DNA of 64,000 nt from positions 248,001 through 312,000 of the forward strand of contig NZ_JACIDV010000001.1 in the NCBI RefSeq assembly GCF_014196515.1, read 5' to 3'. How positions within the stretch are numbered: the first letter of the stretch is position 1; each line of letters begins with the position of its first letter. This document shows positions 11,732 through 19,569 of the stretch, piece after piece. Both the position numbers and the translations under genes were made by a program. The notes beneath the pieces are model-generated. The model saw only the letters and a list, made by a program, of their open reading frames with translations, had not been told where the DNA came from and made no database searches. This DNA is from Rhizobium skierniewicense. Its GTDB lineage: Bacteria > Pseudomonadota > Alphaproteobacteria > Rhizobiales > Rhizobiaceae.

Positions 11732-12352
11732 ATGGTTCAGCCACTTCACTACTTCAAGGAAAGTGCGTCTCAGACAGCGGGTCCCTATGTTCACATTGGC
11801 TGTACGCCAAATTTCGTCGGTATCAACGGTGTGTTTGCGCAGGATTTAGGGTCTGGTGCTCTTTATAACGAACGTGCCAACGGCGAACGGATCACCATTC
11901 GCGGTACCGTTTACGATGGTGCTGGAAATGCGTTGAAGGACGCGCTCATCGAAATCTGGCAGGCCGATGCCGAAGGGCTCTACAACAGCCCGAGTGAGAC
12001 ACGTGGCACGGCTGACCAGAATTTCTCCGGTTGGGGCCGCTCTCCCGGCAATATGGATACAGGCGAGTTCGTGTTCGAAACCATCAAGCCGGGCAAGGTT
12101 CCGTTCAGGGACGGTCGCTGGATGGCGCCACACATCACGTTTTGGATTGTCGCACGTGGCATCAATATCGGCCTTCATACACGTATGTATTTCCCGGAGG
12201 AGGAAGCGGCCAACGCTGTCGACCCGGTGCTGGCGCGGGTCGAGCACAAACCGCGCCTGCCGACGCTGATTGCGAAGAAAGAAGACGGCAACACATACCG
12301 TTTTGACATCCGGCTGCAGGGTGAAGGCGAAACCGTCTTTTTTGATATTTGA
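11732..12352 (+). CDS. pcaG: protocatechuate 3,4-dioxygenase, alpha subunit
   Basis: A 206-residue alpha subunit partner of PcaH. It shares the intradiol dioxygenase fold (TAGPYVHIGCTPNF, IRGTVYDGAGNALKDALIEI, WQADAEG) but at the iron site has MAPHITFWIVARG in place of the PAHIHF motif, so it does not bind the metal, as is normal for PcaG. ATG at 11732 is taken; an open frame extends 9 codons upstream into pcaH. The stop lies 7 bases before pcaB. Together with PcaH it forms the alpha-beta protomer. Confidence 0.96.
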   Translation: MVQPLHYFKESASQTAGPYVHIGCTPNFVGINGVFAQDLGSGALYNERANGERITIRGTVYDGAGNALKDALIEIWQADAEGLYNSPSETRGTADQNFSGWGRSPGNMDTGEFVFETIKPGKVPFRDGRWMAPHITFWIVARGINIGLHTRMYFPEEEAANAVDPVLARVEHKPRLPTLIAKKEDGNTYRFDIRLQGEGETVFFDI

Positions 12353-12359
12353 GAATAGA

Positions 12360-13412
12360 ATGAGCCTGTCCCCGTTCGAACATTCTTTTCTGGGCGGTCT
12401 TTTCGCCGACGAAGAAACAAGCGCTTTGTTCAGCGCCGAGGCCGATGTCGCCGCGATGCTTCAATTCGAGGTGGCGTTGGCCAAGGCGCAAGCAGCCTGC
12501 GATGTCATATCGAATGATGACGCGGTGCGGATCGCCGACGCGCTGAATACGATCGTGATCGATTACCCGTCATTACGTGAAGGGGTTGCAAAGGACGGAG
12601 TTGTGGTTCCGGACTTCGTGCGGCAACTGCGTTCGGTTGTCGGTGGACAGGCGGCGACCAGGGTGCATTTTGGGGCGACCAGCCAGGACGTGATCGACAC
12701 CAGCCTCATGCTGCGTTTGAAAGCGGCTGCTGAAATTATCATGGCACGTCTGTCATCCTGTGTTTCTGGCCTGCAAAATATCGCTTCGCGTGACGGGTCG
12801 AAACCGCTGATGGGCTACACGCGCATGCAGGCGGCGATTTCCATGACGGTTGCTGACCGGGTTACCAGTTGGCAGCAACCTTTGGTCGGTCACCACGAAA
12901 AGCTTGCCGTTATGATGAAGCGTGGCTTTGCGCTTCAATTCGGTGGTGCTGTCGGGACCCTCGATAAGTTTGGTGATAAAGGCGCTGACATCCGCGCTGA
13001 GCTTGCCAGACGACTGGGCCTTGTCGATACGGCACAGTGGCACAGCCAGCGGGATTCGATCGTTGACTTTGGGCATTGTATCGCTCTGATCACTGGTTCG
13101 CTGGGTAAATTCGGACAGGACATCGCTCTATTAGCCGAAATGGGGAACGAAATCCGCCTTGCAGGCGGTGGCGGATCCTCCGCGATGCCGCATAAGCAAA
13201 ATCCGGTGGTAGCTGAAACACTCGTGACGATTGCTCGTTTTAACGCGGTGCAAATGTCTGCCCTGCATCAGTCCATGGTACATGAGCAGGAACGTTCAGG
13301 CGCTGCATGGATGCTGGAGTGGTTGGTGTTGCCACAAATGGTCGTCGCGACCGGCAGTGCTCTTCTGCTGGCCGAACGTCTGATAGAGCAGATTGAACAT
13401 CTGGGCAGCTGA
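12360..13412 (+). CDS. pcaB: 3-carboxy-cis,cis-muconate cycloisomerase
   Basis: A 350-residue member of the fumarase/aspartase superfamily that lactonises 3-carboxymuconate to gamma-carboxymuconolactone. It shows the three conserved blocks: VHFGATSQDVIDTSLMLR, YTRMQAAISMTVADR, and the superfamily signature GGSSAMPHKQNPV with its catalytic Ser loop. ATG at 12360 follows the pcaG stop by 7 bases; a longer frame into pcaG is ignored. At 350 residues it is the short form seen in rhizobia, where pseudomonad PcaB is about 450. It is the last gene of the pca operon. Confidence 0.95.
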   Translation: MSLSPFEHSFLGGLFADEETSALFSAEADVAAMLQFEVALAKAQAACDVISNDDAVRIADALNTIVIDYPSLREGVAKDGVVVPDFVRQLRSVVGGQAATRVHFGATSQDVIDTSLMLRLKAAAEIIMARLSSCVSGLQNIASRDGSKPLMGYTRMQAAISMTVADRVTSWQQPLVGHHEKLAVMMKRGFALQFGGAVGTLDKFGDKGADIRAELARRLGLVDTAQWHSQRDSIVDFGHCIALITGSLGKFGQDIALLAEMGNEIRLAGGGGSSAMPHKQNPVVAETLVTIARFNAVQMSALHQSMVHEQERSGAAWMLEWLVLPQMVVATGSALLLAERLIEQIEHLGS

Positions 13413-13434
13413 TACATTAGCAAAGATTTTTTTA

Positions 13435-13459
13435 GGAACCATTGCCTCCGGACCACGTT
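13435..13459 (+). promoter_or_regulatory. candidate EcfG (general stress sigma factor) promoter
   Basis: GGAAC at 13435-13439 and CGTT at 13456-13459 are separated by exactly 16 bases, a full match to the alphaproteobacterial EcfG/RpoE2 promoter pattern GGAAC-N16/17-CGTT. It lies about 150 bases before the small gene at 13612 and its DJ-1/PfpI partner, both plausible stress genes. The 13413-13611 gap holds no credible coding region. Confidence 0.7.
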
Positions 13460-13611
13460 TACCGGGCAGGAGAGCGGTCGTTTAAATTGCACATGATTGT
13501 GCCACAGGTCATCGGAATCTATCGTTTCCCGATAACCTCAAGACGGCAGCCGAGCTTCCCAACCACTTGGTGCTCTCCTCATCTTCGAACTGCCGACCGA
13601 AGGAGCAACAG

Positions 13612-13833
13612 ATGGAAAAGACCGAAACGCGTAAGCTTGCGGAAGAATACATGCTCCTCGGTGGCACACGACAGGTCATGATTGACGACAACAAAACCTT
13701 TGTTCGTCAATATGAGAACGAGCCTGAGGAGGCTGAGCGTTTCTGGCAAGATCGCATTGCGGTTCTTGAGAAGGAACGCAGGGATGATGTGGAATTCTTT
13801 CTACCGTCCGTCAATTCCGACGAAGCCGATTGA
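13612..13833 (+). CDS. small conserved-looking acidic protein of unknown function
   Basis: A 73-residue, charged, soluble protein (MEKTETRKLAEEYMLLGG at the start, VEFFLPSVNSDEAD at the end), with no signal peptide, Cys motif or membrane segment. It is probably mostly helical in its middle (QYENEPEEAERFWQDRIAVL). ATG at 13612 has GAAGGAG upstream; a longer frame from 13567 has no site. It is followed after 38 bases by the DJ-1/PfpI gene and preceded by an EcfG-type promoter, so it is probably a general-stress-response gene. I do not recognise the family. Confidence 0.7.
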   Translation: MEKTETRKLAEEYMLLGGTRQVMIDDNKTFVRQYENEPEEAERFWQDRIAVLEKERRDDVEFFLPSVNSDEAD

Positions 13834-13871
13834 GCTTCATAAAAATCTAATCATATCCAAAGGAGAAAGCC

Positions 13872-14432
13872 ATGACGGCTATCAACGCTGCAAAGATTTT
13901 GATTCTGGCAACAGATGGTTACGAACGCTCCGAATTGCGCGTCCCCTACGAGCAGCTCAAGCTGAAGGGCGCAGACGTGAAGATCGCTTCTATTGAAGAA
14001 GGTCAGATCAAGAGCTGGGACGACAAGAACTGGGGCGATAGCATCGCGGTCGATCTTCTCGCCAAGTCGGTCCGTATCGAAGACTTCGATGCTCTCGTCC
14101 TGCCAGGCGGCCAGATCAACCCCGACGTCTTGAGAACCAACGAAGATGCGATGCGGGTCGTGCGCGACTTCGTCAAATCCGGCAAGGTCGTTGCCGCCAT
14201 TTGCCACGCGCCCTGGCTGCTGGTTGAAGCTGACGCCGTTAGAGGTCGTCAGGTGACGTCTTACGGCTCCATCAAGACAGACATCAAGAATGCTGGTGGT
14301 ATCTGGAAGGACGAGGAGGTCGTAACGGATAAGGGGATTGTTACATCCCGTTCGCCAGACGACCTCGATGCCTTCGTTGCCAAGATTGTCGAAGAAATCG
14401 AAGAGGGCCGTCACGAACGACGCGCTGCTTAA
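13872..14432 (+). CDS. DJ-1/PfpI family stress protein (class I glutamine amidotransferase-like)
   Basis: A 186-residue protein of the PfpI/YhbO/GSP18 group. Visible blocks are KILILATDGYERSELRVPYEQL at the N-terminus (shown in part), ALVLPGGQINPDVLR, and the nucleophile elbow AAICHAPWLLVEA with the reactive Cys followed by His. The C-terminal DKGIVTSRSPDDLDAF is also typical. Members act as deglycases, hydrolases or chaperone-like stress proteins; the exact substrate cannot be told. AAGGAGAAAG precedes the ATG. It shares the EcfG-type promoter at 13435 with the upstream small gene and is followed by a strong terminator. Confidence 0.9.
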   Translation: MTAINAAKILILATDGYERSELRVPYEQLKLKGADVKIASIEEGQIKSWDDKNWGDSIAVDLLAKSVRIEDFDALVLPGGQINPDVLRTNEDAMRVVRDFVKSGKVVAAICHAPWLLVEADAVRGRQVTSYGSIKTDIKNAGGIWKDEEVVTDKGIVTSRSPDDLDAFVAKIVEEIEEGRHERRAA

Positions 14433-14454
14433 TATTGACGTCACACTAGAATGG

Positions 14455-14485
14455 GGGCCGCCATGAAAATGGCGGCCCTTTTTTT
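14455..14485 (+). terminator. rho-independent terminator after the DJ-1/PfpI gene
   Basis: A perfect 10-bp stem GGGCCGCCAT / ATGGCGGCCC (14455-14464 with 14469-14478), a GAAA tetraloop and seven T. It ends the stress operon and separates it from the exo leader. Confidence 0.92.
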
Positions 14486-14923
14486 GTATGCTGAACAAAA
14501 ACGCTTGATGTGCTGGATATGGCCAGCATTTGCTCTTATTGAGGGTCAGCGATTGCTATCTGCAGGTCTGTCGAGCACGTCTCTTGGTCAGAATGGGCCG
14601 ATACGGACACACCGATCAAAAATGTCGCCGGATTAATGTGCAGTTTGCAGAACCGAGCCTTCATTTTTGCAAGACCTCAGTTTTCAGCAGCATCACATCA
14701 TACGGTCAGAATCACTGCAATTTCAGAGTTGAAACGATTGAATGGCGGCTATCAGAACTCGCTGACCATATTTGATAGCTATGCAAATCCGTATTGACAC
14801 ATTTACGCCTTATTTACGTCATGATTGCGTCCATTTTCGCAGTGTAAAGGCGTTATTTCCTAGCCAAGATTAATTTTTCTTCATAAAAATCGAGACATTT
14901 GTTGTCTTTTTGAGTGTGCGTCG

Positions 14924-14940
14924 CCGCAATTTTATTGCGG
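14924..14940. repeat. short perfect hairpin in the exoY leader
   Basis: CCGCAAT-TTT-ATTGCGG is a 7-bp perfect inverted repeat with a 3-base loop. There is no T-run after it, so it is not an obvious terminator. It could be an RNA element or protein site. Confidence 0.5.
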
Positions 14941-15032
14941 TGCACAACGGCTTCTTCTTCACGTTTTTTCTTGGTTTTCTCTGTGCGTGACTTCAAAGGC
15001 CGCTTTTCCCAGAGAAAGCTATAAGAAGATCT

Positions 15033-15071
15033 CCAGTGACGTTAAGTGATTAATACATGACGTAACACTGG
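15033..15071. repeat. inverted repeat CCAGTG/CACTGG in the exoY leader
   Basis: CCAGTG (15033-15038) and CACTGG (15066-15071) flank TGACGT-like elements on both sides (ACGTTA and ACGTAA). The arms sit about 33 bases apart, three helical turns, about 235 bases upstream of the exoY ATG. It looks like a regulator-binding arrangement; the regulator is unknown. Confidence 0.45.
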
Positions 15072-15306
15072 AAAAATCTATCCCTCGCGCAGAGAGGTCC
15101 TTTTCTTCTTTGAACCATATAATGCGCTCTTTAAAATCTTCATGTGTGAGGATTTCTGCAGATACATTCCAAGAAGACTAAGGCGGCATGCCTCATAAAA
15201 AATTCAAATCCACCAAATTCTCGTCACAGCATTGCTGAATGATCAGTTACGAATTGACGCGCCCAACGGGTACCGACCATCGCAAAACATAAATGGAGTC
15301 CTCTCT

Positions 15307-15987
15307 ATGAAGTCCGCGACAAGATCGGCTGTTTCGCCGCTTAGTAGCTCAACAGAATCTGATGTGAGCTTTCCGATCGGAGGAATCGCTAAACGCAGCT
15401 TTGACGTTTCGTCAGCACTGCTAGCAATCCTCATCCTCAGCCCGATCTTTCTCATGATCATGGCTTTGGTGAAGTTTTCAGACCGGGGTCCCGCATTTTA
15501 CGGGCACCGTCGTGTTGGCCATAACGGACGCAGCTTTCATTGCCTGAAGTTCCGTACCATGGTCATGAACGGTGACGAGGTCCTGCGGCAGTATCTTGCC
15601 GCAAACCCTGACGCTGAAGAAGAATGGAAGACCACACGCAAGCTCAAGAACGATCCTCGCGTCACTGCGATCGGAAGCGTGCTGCGGAAGCTGAGCCTTG
15701 ACGAGTTGCCACAGTTGATCAACATCATCCGTGGTGAAATGAGCGTGGTCGGCCCGCGCCCTGTTGTCGATGAAGAGCTGAACTACTACGAGAACGCAGC
15801 CTCCTATTACCTCAGCACCCGCCCAGGCCTGACCGGGCTTTGGCAGATCAGCGGTCGCAACGATGTTTCCTACAAGGAACGCGTCGATTATGACACGCAG
15901 TATGTGCGCAACTGGTCGATGATGCAGGATGTTTTCATCATCGCGAAGACAATTCCCGCAGTGTGCATGTCACGCGGCAGCTATTGA
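15307..15987 (+). CDS. exoY: ExoY-type sugar-1-phosphate transferase initiating succinoglycan synthesis
   Basis: A 226-residue bacterial sugar transferase, the same length as Sinorhizobium ExoY and starting with the same MKSATRSA. It transfers galactose-1-phosphate to undecaprenyl phosphate, the first step of succinoglycan repeat-unit assembly. There is one membrane segment at about residues 35-57, then GHRRVGHNGRSFHCLKFRTM, LRKLSLDELPQLINIIRGEM, VVGPRPV, RPGLTGLWQISGRN and the C-terminus PAVCMSRGSY, all family signatures. ATG at 15307 is chosen over an upstream frame start at 15232. exoF and exoQ follow in the same order as in Sinorhizobium. The long leader suggests complex regulation. Confidence 0.95.
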   Translation: MKSATRSAVSPLSSSTESDVSFPIGGIAKRSFDVSSALLAILILSPIFLMIMALVKFSDRGPAFYGHRRVGHNGRSFHCLKFRTMVMNGDEVLRQYLAANPDAEEEWKTTRKLKNDPRVTAIGSVLRKLSLDELPQLINIIRGEMSVVGPRPVVDEELNYYENAASYYLSTRPGLTGLWQISGRNDVSYKERVDYDTQYVRNWSMMQDVFIIAKTIPAVCMSRGSY

Positions 15988-16049
15988 ACCAAATTCGACT
16001 TCCGACGTTTTGCACCAAAACTTATTGCGGCCACTGATGTGTGGCATAT

Positions 16050-16073
16050 ACGACCAGCCTTCAGGCTGGTCGT
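16050..16073 (+). repeat. strong hairpin between exoY and exoF
   Basis: A perfect 10-bp stem ACGACCAGCC / GGCTGGTCGT with a TTCA loop, 40 bases before the exoF start, not followed by a T-run. It may be an attenuator or an mRNA-stabilising element giving exoY a different dosage from exoFQ. Confidence 0.7.
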
Positions 16074-16113
16074 ATTCCGACTGCGGTGTGCAGTTGTAAA
16101 CATGGAGTGTAAT

Positions 16114-17385
16114 ATGGTTGGCAGTGCCACCGGATTTTCCTGGAATATTGCATGGCGCAAGGTTCCTGCGTTTCTCGTAGCCGCAACGATGCTGGCATTA
16201 ACTCCTCCCCACGCTTTTGCTCAGGACAACCAGTACCGTCTCGGGACGGCCGACAAGCTACGAATCCGCGTCGCAGAGTGGCAACCCGCCGATGGAACGA
16301 TCCGCAATTGGGACGTCATCAACGGTGATTATGCCGTTGGCGCATCTGGCTCGCTGTCTCTGCCATTCATTGGTCAGTTGGATGTATCCGGTAAAACCAC
16401 AGGTCAAGTGGGCGAGGAAATCGGTGCTCAGTTGCAAAGCAAGTTTGCCTTGCGCAACCTGCCATCCGCTTCCGTCGAAGTATCCCAGTTCCGTCCCGTC
16501 TTTTTGGCCGGTGATGTGCAGACACCCGGCGAATATCCCTATGCCCCCAATCTGACAGTCCTGAAGGCCGTCAGTCTTTCCGGCGGTTTGCGTCGCTCCG
16601 ATGCTGGTCAGCGTTTTGCACGTGACTTCATCAACGCTCGTGGCGATGCTGCGGTTTATGACGACCAGCGCGGCCGCCTTCTGGCAAGACAGGCCCGGCT
16701 TCAGGCAGAAGTGAGGGGCGACAAGGAAATAACCAAGACGCCTGTGCTTGAAAAAATCCTGAACATCGATGCTCTCCTAGAGAGCGAAAATGCCCTGATG
16801 AAATCGCGCAGTGAACGATATACGCTTCAATTGAAGGCTCTGACCGATCTCAGGCAGCTTCTGGAAACGGAAGTCGAGTCCCTTCAAAAGAAATCCGAGA
16901 CTCAGAATCGTCAGTTGCAATTGGCCAATGAGGACAAGGAGAAGGTAAACCGCCTGAACGAGCAGGGGCTGGCACTTGCCCAGCGGCGTATTTCCGCCGA
17001 AGAACGCGCCGCCGAGGTGGAATCGACTCTTCTCGATATCGATACCTCATCGCTCCGCGCCAAGCAGGATATCAACAAGGCCGTGCAGGATGAAATCAAC
17101 CTGCGCAACGATTGGGTCGCCCAGCGTTCCAAGGAGCTTCAGGATACCGAGGCAGAATTGCAAAAGCTCAACCTGCAGCTCGGCACGAGCCGCGAGTTGA
17201 TGTCCGAAGCGCTCGCACAGTCGGCAGAAGCCATTCGGTTCGATCCCACGGGCAAGTCTGCGACGATCACTTATGTCATCGTTCGCGAAGAAAACGGTAA
17301 GCCCAAGGAAATCAAGGCTGACGAAACCACGACCATTCAGCCTGGCGATGTGATAAAGGTGTCATCAGACGTTCTGATGCAGTGA
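16114..17385 (+). CDS. exoF: ExoF-type polysaccharide export/periplasmic protein
   Basis: A 423-residue secreted protein (Sinorhizobium ExoF is about 421). After a signal peptide ending at PPHAFAQ comes a polysaccharide-export domain (YRLGTADKLRIRVAEWQP, LSLPFIGQLDVSGKT), an SLBB-like segment (FLAGDVQTPGEYPYAPNLTV), then a long coiled coil at about residues 190-370 and a C-terminal small domain (TITYVIVREENGKPKEIK, QPGDVIKVSS). ATG at 16114 has GGAG 7 bases upstream; an ATG at 16102 is also in frame. ExoF is needed for succinoglycan production, probably in export or initiation with ExoY. exoQ starts 7 bases downstream. Confidence 0.92.
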   Translation: MVGSATGFSWNIAWRKVPAFLVAATMLALTPPHAFAQDNQYRLGTADKLRIRVAEWQPADGTIRNWDVINGDYAVGASGSLSLPFIGQLDVSGKTTGQVGEEIGAQLQSKFALRNLPSASVEVSQFRPVFLAGDVQTPGEYPYAPNLTVLKAVSLSGGLRRSDAGQRFARDFINARGDAAVYDDQRGRLLARQARLQAEVRGDKEITKTPVLEKILNIDALLESENALMKSRSERYTLQLKALTDLRQLLETEVESLQKKSETQNRQLQLANEDKEKVNRLNEQGLALAQRRISAEERAAEVESTLLDIDTSSLRAKQDINKAVQDEINLRNDWVAQRSKELQDTEAELQKLNLQLGTSRELMSEALAQSAEAIRFDPTGKSATITYVIVREENGKPKEIKADETTTIQPGDVIKVSSDVLMQ

Positions 17386-17392
17386 GGTCATC

Positions 17393-18667
17393 ATGCGGAT
17401 TGCCAAATCGGCCCTGATCGACCCGGACAAGAATAGTGTTTATGGAATGGCAGCGGTTGCGCTGTCATTCTTCATCTTTGCCTATTCCTCCAAGTTCGGC
17501 ATGGTGTCAGTCCTTGCCTATTACGCCCTGTGGCTTCCACTCGTTCTGGTGGATTACCGCCGCGTTCTGGGCAACTATACGCGCTACCTGTGGATTTTCG
17601 GTTTCGGTATTCTGACGGTTCTGTCCAGTTTCTGGTCGGAGGCCATGTCCACGACCATGCGCGCCTCCATTCAATATATGACGCATATCGTTTGCGCGCT
17701 GATTGCCATGCGTGTCATATCGATCACGACGCTGACGCGTGGTGCGATGATCGGTATTATCGTCGTTCTCTTGTATTCCATGCTGTTCGGCATTTATCTT
17801 TTCGATGCTCTGGATGGCACGTTCAGCTTTGTCGGGGCCTTCTCTTCAAAAAACCAACTTGGTTTCTATGCATCTCTTGGCGTTATCTTTGCTGCTGGTT
17901 CTGTGCTGGTTCTGCGCCAACGGGATATCCTATGGCTTGGCATCGCCGGCATAACCGGGCTTGTGTCCGCCTACTGCCTCTTGGCCTCGCAGTCAGCCAC
18001 GTCCGTCATCACCACGGCCGCCGTTGTGGCACTCATCATTGGCTTTCTGCCCATGGGAATGCTCAATCCGGGTAATCGCAAGATGATCTTTCTGGCGCTC
18101 GTCGGTGCCGGTGGCCTGCTGGTTGTCGCGTCACTACAATTTGGTCTGCTCGATGCTATCCTCGGCATTTTCGGTAAGGATTCGACGCTCACAGGGCGCA
18201 CTTATTTATGGCAACAGGGCATCGAAGCCGCAAAGGCGACCCCCATTTTCGGCGTCGGCTATCAGGGTTTCTGGGTCGTTGGTTTCTATGACGCGGAACG
18301 TCTTTGGGATGACTTCTTCATCACCTCGCGCAGCGGCTTTCACTTCCATAACACCTATATCGAGACGGTTGTCGAAAACGGCTTTGTTGGGTTGGCACTG
18401 CTCGTTATCGTGCTTTATGGCACGCTGTTTGCGCACTTGCGCTCCATACTGGTAAAAAGGAACGACCCGCAGGGCCTCATCCTGTTTGCCCTGTGTGCGC
18501 TTTTCGTCGTTCGATCCTTCGTGGAGATCGACATCATCTTTGCCTACCAGATCGGCTCGTTCCTGCTGTATTATGCGGCTGGAAAGCTGACATTGCCGCA
18601 ACGGGTGGTGGCACCGAGTGACGGCGTTCTTTCCCGCGTTGCCATGCGCCCCATCGCCGGGCGCTAG
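17393..18667 (+). CDS. exoQ: ExoQ-type succinoglycan polymerase (O-antigen ligase/Wzy family)
   Basis: A 424-residue integral membrane protein with about ten to twelve hydrophobic segments. A large periplasmic loop carries the Wzy_C-type signatures LTGRTYLWQQGIEAAKATP, FGVGYQGFW and FHFHNTYIETVVENGFVG. ExoQ polymerises succinoglycan octasaccharide repeats into high-molecular-weight polymer in Sinorhizobium. It is the third gene of the exoYFQ set, 7 bases after exoF. A hairpin terminator-like sequence follows. Identity rests on length, topology and gene order. Confidence 0.92.
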   Translation: MRIAKSALIDPDKNSVYGMAAVALSFFIFAYSSKFGMVSVLAYYALWLPLVLVDYRRVLGNYTRYLWIFGFGILTVLSSFWSEAMSTTMRASIQYMTHIVCALIAMRVISITTLTRGAMIGIIVVLLYSMLFGIYLFDALDGTFSFVGAFSSKNQLGFYASLGVIFAAGSVLVLRQRDILWLGIAGITGLVSAYCLLASQSATSVITTAAVVALIIGFLPMGMLNPGNRKMIFLALVGAGGLLVVASLQFGLLDAILGIFGKDSTLTGRTYLWQQGIEAAKATPIFGVGYQGFWVVGFYDAERLWDDFFITSRSGFHFHNTYIETVVENGFVGLALLVIVLYGTLFAHLRSILVKRNDPQGLILFALCALFVVRSFVEIDIIFAYQIGSFLLYYAAGKLTLPQRVVAPSDGVLSRVAMRPIAGR

Positions 18668-18713
18668 GGGTTTCTAAAAGAGTGGTGATCTCCACTTCCT
18701 GCCTGTCCACACA

Positions 18714-18744
18714 TCAGAAAAGAGTCTTCTTGACTCTTTTCTGA
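18714..18744. terminator. terminator-like perfect inverted repeat between exoQ and imuA
   Basis: Arms TCAGAAAAGAGTC and GACTCTTTTCTGA (13 bp, perfect) with a TTCTT loop. The T-rich right arm supplies a partial U tract. It ends exoYFQ and lies immediately before the SOS box. Confidence 0.75.
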
Positions 18745-18749
18745 AATAG

Positions 18750-18764
18750 GAACAAAAAGTGAAC
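18750..18764 (+). promoter_or_regulatory. LexA (SOS) box of the imuA-imuB-dnaE2 operon
   Basis: GAACAAAAAGTGAAC is an exact GAAC-N7-GAAC direct repeat, the LexA-binding pattern of alphaproteobacteria (also written GTTC-N7-GTTC). It lies 43 bases before the imuA ATG. This is strong support for SOS induction of the cassette. Confidence 0.88.
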
Positions 18765-18807
18765 AAGTAGTCCTTAAGCGTAAAATGCTCTTGAAAAGTC
18801 TCGTGTC

Positions 18808-19569
18808 ATGCATAAACGCGCCGAACAGCTTGTTGTAGAAGAATTGCGGGAGAGGCTTGAGCGGATCACTCAGGGTCAAGCCCGCCACCACGAAACTCTG
18901 CCTTTCGGCATTCCTTCCATTGATGATCATCTGCCCGGTGGCGGACTGAAGCTGGGTTGCTTGCATGAGGTCAGCGGCGGCGGCAACGGTGCGATGGATG
19001 GTGCCGCGTCGGCCTTGTTTTCGGCAGGCGTTGCGGCGCGTGTGAAAGGAAAGATCCTATGGTGCGTAACCCGGTCCGATCTGTTCATGCCGGCCTTGAC
19101 GCAGGCGGGCCTGTCGCAAAACCGTCTGATCATCGTGGAATGTCGCGATGAAAAGGGCGTGCTGGACTGTTTCGAAGAAGGTCTGCGCTGCAACGGTTTT
19201 GGCGCTGTGGTGGGGGAGGTGTCAAAACTGCCGATGACCATCTCACGTCGGCTGCAATTGGCGGCGGAAGGGTCTGGTGTCGTCGGTCTTGCCATCCGTC
19301 GCTGGCGTCATCCTTCCGGCGCTATCGAATTTGGACAGCCGACGGCTGCGGTCACGCGGTGGCGCGTTTCCGTGCGTCCTTCAACGTCTTTGCCCGTGCA
19401 GGGAGTGGGAAGGGCGCGCTGGTTTCTGGAGCTTTTGCGGTGTCGTGGTGGCGAATCTAGCAATTTTGAAGTGGAAGCCTGTGATGCAAAGGGTCGTCTC
19501 GCTCTACCTGCCGACATGGTCGACAGACCGATACCGCAGAGCACTTGGCAAACAGGCGCCACCGGTTGA
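18808..19569 (+). CDS. imuA: ImuA, RecA-like accessory protein of the translesion mutasome
   Basis: A 253-residue RecA/SulA-related protein. The central fold begins LPFGIPSIDDHLPGGGLKLG, with the following GGGNGAMDG where RecA has its P-loop; the canonical GxxxxGKT lysine is absent, so ATP binding is doubtful. ImuA, ImuB and DnaE2 together carry out damage-induced mutagenesis in many alphaproteobacteria lacking PolV. The gene directly follows the LexA box, and its last 86 bases overlap imuB in another frame. Its C-terminal region is the part known to contact ImuB in related systems. Confidence 0.92.
   Translation: MHKRAEQLVVEELRERLERITQGQARHHETLPFGIPSIDDHLPGGGLKLGCLHEVSGGGNGAMDGAASALFSAGVAARVKGKILWCVTRSDLFMPALTQAGLSQNRLIIVECRDEKGVLDCFEEGLRCNGFGAVVGEVSKLPMTISRRLQLAAEGSGVVGLAIRRWRHPSGAIEFGQPTAAVTRWRVSVRPSTSLPVQGVGRARWFLELLRCRGGESSNFEVEACDAKGRLALPADMVDRPIPQSTWQTGATG

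Larger units (their letters stand above)
14486..15306. other. long AT-rich non-coding leader upstream of exoY
   Basis: About 820 bases without a convincing gene; open frames at 14451-14636 and 14530-14775 lack ribosome binding sites and protein-like composition. The segment 14760-15230 is AT-rich with T-runs (14866-14925, 14960-14985), the kind of DNA bound by MucR/Ros or H-NS-like silencers in rhizobia. It contains a hairpin at 14924-14940 and an inverted repeat at 15033-15071, listed separately. In Sinorhizobium the small inhibitor gene exoX precedes exoY; I do not find it here. Promoters for exoY must lie in this stretch. Confidence 0.7.

Noticed and set aside
13442-13681. 79-codon frame between pcaB and the 73-residue gene
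   Set aside because: It overlaps the better supported gene at 13612 in another frame, lacks a Shine-Dalgarno sequence, and starts within the EcfG-like promoter.
14451-14775. Two short frames in the exoY leader, considered as possible exoX
   Set aside because: The first starts in the terminator and neither has a membrane-anchor profile, so they do not fit an ExoX protein.
18714-18744. Inverted repeat considered as part of the LexA control region
   Set aside because: LexA sites in this group are direct repeats of GAAC; the palindrome lies directly after exoQ and fits a terminator better.
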